Positions 57,949 through 64,000 of a DNA stretch of 64,000 nucleotides are shown here, piece by piece. The position numbers and the translations under genes are program-made. Origin of the DNA: Thermus brockianus (lineage in GTDB: Bacteria; Deinococcota; Deinococci; Deinococcales; Thermaceae); assembly GCF_001880325.1 (NCBI RefSeq), contig NZ_CP016312.1:372001-436000 (forward strand). The letters run 5' to 3'. Position 1 is the stretch's first letter. The number at the start of each line of letters is the position of its first letter. The notes below the pieces were generated by a model, which did no database searches, had not been told where the DNA came from, and saw only the letters and a program-made list of their open reading frames with translations.

Positions 57949-58673
57949 GTGCCCTCCTTTCCGCCCCGGTCAGGGCTTTCCCTTACCCTTATGCTACCAC
58001 CTTCCCCGGGACGCTCGTCCCGCACCACCTGGCCCGCCTTGAGGACCACCACCCGGGCGGGATAGGCCTCCAGAAGCTCGCGGCTATGGGTGGCCACCAC
58101 CACCGTGGCCCCGCGGCTGTGGGCGGCCTTGAGGATGTCCAGGACCTGGAGGGCGTTTTCCAGGTCCAGGTTGCCTGTGGGCTCGTCCGCCAGGATCACG
58201 GGGGGATCCAGGAGGAGGGCGCGGGCGATGGCCACCCGCTGGGCCTCCCCCACGGAAAGCTCCTCGGGAAAGGCCCGCTTCTTGTGGGCAAGCCCTACCC
58301 GGCGAAGGGCGGTGGCGATGCGCTCAGGCCATTCCTTGCGGGGCACGCCCTGCACCTCCAGGACGAAGGCCAGGTTCTCCTCCACGGTTAGGTCGGAAAG
58401 GAGGCGGTGGTCCTGGAAGACCATGCCGATGCGCCGGCGGTGGAGGGCCACCTGGTCGCCCCGGAGGCTTTTCAGGTTCTGGCCGGCGAAGTAGACCGCT
58501 CCCTGGGTGGGAAGGAGCCGCCGCAAGATGAGGGAGAGGAGGGTGGACTTCCCCGCCCCCGAGTGCCCCACCACGTAGACGAACTCCCCTTTCTTCACCT
58601 CGAGGTTCACGTTGTAAAGCGCCTTGGTCCCCGTGCGGGGGTACTCCAGACCCACCCGGTGGAAGGCGATCAT
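57945..58673 (-). CDS. ftsE: Cell division ATP-binding protein FtsE
   Basis: A 242-residue ABC ATPase: Walker A GHSGAGKST at 36-44, Walker B VILADEPTGNLD, and a signature LSVGEAQRVAIA that has Val in place of the usual first Gly. The region MIAFHRVGLEYP and the D-loop are FtsE-like. The ATG at 58673 is leaderless (TATAGT at 58685-58680, 6 nt, ATG); an in-frame ATG nine codons earlier lies upstream of that -10. It is separated from ftsX by two genes and is on the opposite strand. Confidence 0.9.
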   Translation of the reverse strand: MIAFHRVGLEYPRTGTKALYNVNLEVKKGEFVYVVGHSGAGKSTLLSLILRRLLPTQGAVYFAGQNLKSLRGDQVALHRRRIGMVFQDHRLLSDLTVEENLAFVLEVQGVPRKEWPERIATALRRVGLAHKKRAFPEELSVGEAQRVAIARALLLDPPVILADEPTGNLDLENALQVLDILKAAHSRGATVVVATHSRELLEAYPARVVVLKAGQVVRDERPGEGGSIRVRESPDRGGKEGT

Positions 58674-58679
58674 GCCCCC

Positions 58680-58729
58680 ACTATACGGGAGGCGGGCCAC
58701 GGTTGCTTCTCATGGAAGGGCGCTATAGT
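58680..58729. promoter_or_regulatory. Divergent promoters of ftsE and the S41 protease gene
   Basis: Two TATAGT boxes face outward: 58685-58680 on the minus strand (6 nt before the ftsE ATG) and 58724-58729 on the plus strand, with TTGCTT (58703-58708) as a possible -35 for the protease gene, whose ATG at 58751 has GAGGGAG upstream. Confidence 0.55.
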
Positions 58730-58750
58730 GGAGGCTAGGTGAGGGAGAAG

Positions 58751-60070
58751 ATGAAAAAACGCGCGTGGTTCATCGCCGGGATCGGGGTGCTCCTCGCCCT
58801 GGTCTACGCCCAGCTTCCCAGGCCCCAGGCGGAAAGCCTCCTGCAAAACCCCAACGGCCAGGCCCTCCTGGAGGTTTACCAGCGGATTCAGCAGGACTAC
58901 CTGGAAACCCTGCCCAAGGAGAGGCTCAACGCCCTCCTGGAAGGGGCCATCGGCGGCATGGTGGCCGCCCTAAAGGACCCCTTCACCAGCTACTCCCCGC
59001 CCCAGCGGGCAAGCCTGCGCCAGGAGGACCTTAGGGGCGAGTTCTACGGCATCGGGGCCACCCTAAGCCCCGCCAACCCCGACGGCACCGGGGCGAGGAT
59101 TGAGGGGGTCATGAAGGGCCTTCCCGCCCAGCGGGCGGGGATGCGGGCGGGGGATGTGATCCTCGAGGTGGACGGGGAGGACGTGACCGGCCTGCCCTTG
59201 CAGGAGGTGGTGGCCCGCATCCGCGGCCGGGAGGGGACCAAGGTCACCATCAAGGTGCGCCGGGAAGGGGTGCCGGCCCCCTTGGTCTTTGAGCTCATCC
59301 GGGAGAAGGTGGAGATTATCTCGGTTTCCACCGGCAAAATCGGCGACGTGGGCTACATCGCCCTGGAAACCTTCGCCAACTTCAAGGTGGAGGACCAGCT
59401 CAAGAAGGCCGTTGAGGACCTGAAGGCCCAGGGGGTCAAGAAGCTCATCTTTGACCTAAGGGACAATGGGGGTGGCCTCCTGGACCAGGGGTGCGCCGTG
59501 GCGAGCGCCTTCCTGAAAGAGGGCCCCATCGTCTACACCCGCACCAAGAACCTCACCCGGGTTTGGTGCGAGGCCTCGGGAAGGCCCCTTTGGGATGGCC
59601 CCATGGTGGTCTTGGTGAACGGCAACTCCGCCAGCGCCAGCGAGATCGTGGCCGGGGCCCTCCAGGACTACGGGCGGGCCAAGGTCATCGGGGAGAAGAC
59701 CTTCGGCAAGGGCGTGGGCCAGACCCCCTACACCCTGGCCAACGGCGGGGAGCTCACCCTGGTCACCTTTGAGTGGCTCACCCCCAAGCGCCGCGCCATC
59801 AACCAGGAGGGCCTAAAGCCCGACGTTGAGGTCAAGGACACCCGCTTCCCCACCCCCTTCTCCTTCCAAGGGGCCGGGGCCCCGCCGGGGGCGGAAGTGA
59901 GCGTCACCCTCAACGGGAAGACCGTGAAGGTGAAGGCGGACGCCGAGGGCAAGTTCACCTACGCCGAACCCCAGCGCCAGCGGCCTCTCCCCGAGGAGCG
60001 GGGCCAGGCGGTCTTGGACCCCGAAAACGACGCCATCCTCAAGCGGGCCCTGGAGGAGTTGAACCGGTAG
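58751..60070 (+). CDS. Carboxyl-terminal processing protease (S41/CtpA) with PDZ domain
   Basis: A 439-residue exported protease. An N-terminal helix (8-20) is followed by a PDZ domain (about 95-180: GLPAQRAGMRAGDVILEVDG) and the S41 domain with Ser295 in NGNSASASEI and Lys320 in TFGKG as the Ser/Lys catalytic pair. These enzymes trim C-termini of exported proteins and regulate cell wall hydrolases, which fits the neighbouring division genes. I chose the ATG at 58751 (GAGGGAG upstream) over a GTG four codons earlier. Confidence 0.9.
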   Translation: MKKRAWFIAGIGVLLALVYAQLPRPQAESLLQNPNGQALLEVYQRIQQDYLETLPKERLNALLEGAIGGMVAALKDPFTSYSPPQRASLRQEDLRGEFYGIGATLSPANPDGTGARIEGVMKGLPAQRAGMRAGDVILEVDGEDVTGLPLQEVVARIRGREGTKVTIKVRREGVPAPLVFELIREKVEIISVSTGKIGDVGYIALETFANFKVEDQLKKAVEDLKAQGVKKLIFDLRDNGGGLLDQGCAVASAFLKEGPIVYTRTKNLTRVWCEASGRPLWDGPMVVLVNGNSASASEIVAGALQDYGRAKVIGEKTFGKGVGQTPYTLANGGELTLVTFEWLTPKRRAINQEGLKPDVEVKDTRFPTPFSFQGAGAPPGAEVSVTLNGKTVKVKADAEGKFTYAEPQRQRPLPEERGQAVLDPENDAILKRALEELNR

Positions 60071-60082
60071 CCCCTACGATTT

Positions 60083-60108
60083 GGGGCCGGGGCTAAAGCC
60101 CCGGCCCC
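60083..60108. terminator. Hairpin between convergent S41 protease and metG genes
   Basis: A perfect 12-bp stem GGGGCCGGGGCT/AGCCCCGGCCCC with an AA centre, between the two stops (60070 and 60113). No long T run follows, so termination may be factor-aided. Confidence 0.6.
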
Positions 60109-60112
60109 CCTT

Positions 60113-62023
<1,911 letters not shown>

Positions 62024-62024
<1 letters not shown>

Positions 62025-62047
62025 TAGCGCCGGGGCATGCCCTTCAT
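62024..62047 (-). CDS. Putative leaderless leader peptide of metG (MKGMPRR)
   Basis: ATG AAG GGC ATG CCC CGG CGC TAG on the minus strand: seven codons, two of them Met. The ATG at 62047 is 7 nt after TAAACT (62060-62055), the same spacing as the other leaderless genes of this window, so it would be the first codon of the metG mRNA. Its 3' part contains the GCCCCGG segment able to pair with the terminator arm. It may be a control element rather than a functional peptide. Confidence 0.45.
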
Positions 62048-62054
62048 GGGAAGG

Positions 62055-62060
62055 AGTTTA
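62055..62060 (-). promoter_or_regulatory. Predicted -10 element of metG
   Basis: TAAACT (62060-62055 on the minus strand), just after the rpiA stop, fits the TAnnnT consensus and stands 7 nt before an ATG. The transcript would carry about 80 nt of structured leader before metG. Confidence 0.5.
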
Positions 62061-62064
62061 CACC

Positions 62065-63212
<1,148 letters not shown>

Positions 63213-63220
63213 GGCGGGCA

Positions 63221-63706
63221 TTATAGCTTGTAGCCGAAGCGGCGGAGGAGGTCCTTGCGCCAGGCCACCTCGGCCTCGTCCTCCACCCCGAGGGGCTTAA
63301 ACCCGTCCATCACCCCCAGGATGGCCCGCTGCTCCCCTTCCTCCGCCACCACCACCTTGAGGGGGTTGGCGGTGGCGGCGAAGATGCGCACCACCTCGGG
63401 GCAGGCCTTCACCGCATGGAGGACGTTGATGGGGAAAAACCCCTCCCCCAGGACGATGAGGAAGGTGTGCCCCGCCGCCAGGTTCAGGAGGTTTTTCACC
63501 GCCAGCTCCACCAAGCCCTCGTTCGTGCCCGAACGGCGGATGAGGCGCTTGCCGCTCGCCTCGGAGAAGGCGAGGCCGAACTGGATGCCGGGCACGGCGG
63601 TCACCAAGGCCTCGTGCAGGTCCTCCACGGTCTTGATGAAGTGGGCCTGGCCCAGGATCACGTTCAGGTTGTCCGGCTTTTCAATGGGGATGAGCTTGAG
63701 CTCCAT
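63221..63706 (-). CDS. Adenosine-specific kinase family protein (DUF355)
   Basis: A 161-residue protein of the small archaeal/thermophile family annotated as adenosine-specific kinase: MELKLIPIEKPDNLNVILGQ, HFIKTVEDLHEALV, GIQFGLAFSEASGKRLIR, and FIVLGEGFFPINVL-like LIVLGEGFFPINVLHAVK. The biochemical role is thinly established. The ATG at 63706 is leaderless: TACAAT (63718-63713), 6 nt, ATG. A longer frame upstream covers the promoter and overlaps mqnC on the other strand, so I reject it. Confidence 0.87.
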   Translation of the reverse strand: MELKLIPIEKPDNLNVILGQAHFIKTVEDLHEALVTAVPGIQFGLAFSEASGKRLIRRSGTNEGLVELAVKNLLNLAAGHTFLIVLGEGFFPINVLHAVKACPEVVRIFAATANPLKVVVAEEGEQRAILGVMDGFKPLGVEDEAEVAWRKDLLRRFGYKL

Positions 63707-63770
63707 GGGGCCATTGTACCCGTGGGCCAGGCCCCCATGCCGGGGGGCTCTCCGGTGTAGCATAGGGGGC

Positions 63771-64000
63771 ATGGACGTCCTGGAGAAGGCCGTGGCCGGG
63801 GAGAGGCTTTCGGAAAGGGAGGTCCTCGCCCTCTTTGACCTCCCCCTTCCCGAACTGGCCGCCGCCGCCCACGAGGTGCGGCTCAAGAAGACCGACCCCG
63901 AGGTGGTCACCTTCCTCATAGACCGCAACATCAACTACACCAACGTCTGCACCGTGGCCTGCGCCTTCTGCGCCTTCTACCGCACCAAACGCCAGAAGGA
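63771..64000 (+). CDS. mqnC: MqnC-like radical SAM enzyme of the futalosine menaquinone pathway (partial, right edge)
   Basis: The first 76 codons are present. After a helical N-terminus (LSEREVLALFDLPLPELAAA) come the conserved RNINYTNVCTVACAFCAFYR residues, with the CxxxCxxC radical SAM cluster, as in MqnC (dehypoxanthine futalosine cyclase) and related MqnE/CofH proteins. MqnC is the best match, but MqnE cannot be excluded from this part. Menaquinone is the quinol used by the NarI-type reductase. The ATG is leaderless: TAGCAT (63758-63763), 7 nt, ATG. Confidence 0.82.
   Translation, partial: MDVLEKAVAGERLSEREVLALFDLPLPELAAAAHEVRLKKTDPEVVTFLIDRNINYTNVCTVACAFCAFYRTKRQK

Overview
The window is chromosomal DNA of a Thermus-type bacterium. 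The evidence is high GC with extreme third-position G/C, gene overlaps of the ATGA/GTGA type, many genes whose -10 box lies 6-7 nt before the start codon (leaderless mRNAs), and near-Thermus versions of RpiA, MetRS, the 7Fe ferredoxin and the DnrS/DnrT regulators. Almost every base is coding. I saw no rRNA, tRNA, CRISPR array, insertion sequence or prophage, and no gap over 300 bases without a gene.

Layout. (1) 1-3912: a persulfide/thiol module. A rhodanese lipoprotein and a protein disulfide oxidoreductase diverge from a CstB-like persulfide dioxygenase-rhodanese, a tandem rhodanese and a TauE/SafE exporter, with CsoR/CstR-type operators between. (2) 3928-9043: a nitrilase-family enzyme, a secreted PPIase and the haem genes hemE-hemH-hemY. 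(3) 9051-17593: three consecutive cyclic-di-GMP genes (GAF-GGDEF, GAF-PAS-GGDEF-EAL, PAS/GAF-HD-GYP). (4) 17590-45241: a denitrification island, with narCGHJI-narK1-narK2, dnrS-dnrT, feoABC, ferredoxin, a radical SAM/SPASM gene, c-type cytochromes, a three-domain copper nitrite reductase (nirK), a haem-copper oxidase-like complex that is probably an NO reductase, an Rrf2/NsrR-like regulator, and NO/Fe-S repair genes (DUF542, DUF2249, DUF59, a globin-MoaD fusion and three small haem-copper-oxidase-like membrane proteins). (5) 45285-64000: housekeeping genes, including a YwiC-like protein, HtrA-like protease, P1 peptidase, class II aldolase plus MDR dehydrogenase, a MoxR/DUF58/VWA cluster, ftsX-envC, ftsE-hpf, ctpA, metG, rpiA, bcp, an adenosine-specific kinase family gene and the start of mqnC.

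How it works together. Nitrate enters through NarK-type transporters and is reduced by NarGHI with NarC as the cytochrome partner. Nitrite goes to NirK and NO to the CuA haem-copper enzyme. A recurring CRP/FNR-geometry palindrome (TGAC-N4-GTCA) sits exactly 41.5 bp upstream of three leaderless start codons and at about the same place for two more transcripts. This links the repair genes, ferredoxin and radical SAM gene into one regulon, plausibly run by DnrT. A second palindrome (GGACA-N2-TGTCC) is shared by the nar/dnr and nirK promoters. A 17-codon scar matching the end of cytochrome cd1 nitrite reductase (NirS) lies between nirK and the radical SAM gene, suggesting a nirS gene was deleted here.

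The strongest candidate for something undescribed is the metG leader. It has a leaderless seven-codon peptide with two Met codons, then three mutually exclusive RNA segments ending in a terminator hairpin and six U just before the metG ribosome binding site. Two single-base G-homopolymer deletions (cstB-like gene, narK1) are real mutations or sequencing errors; sequence alone cannot decide.
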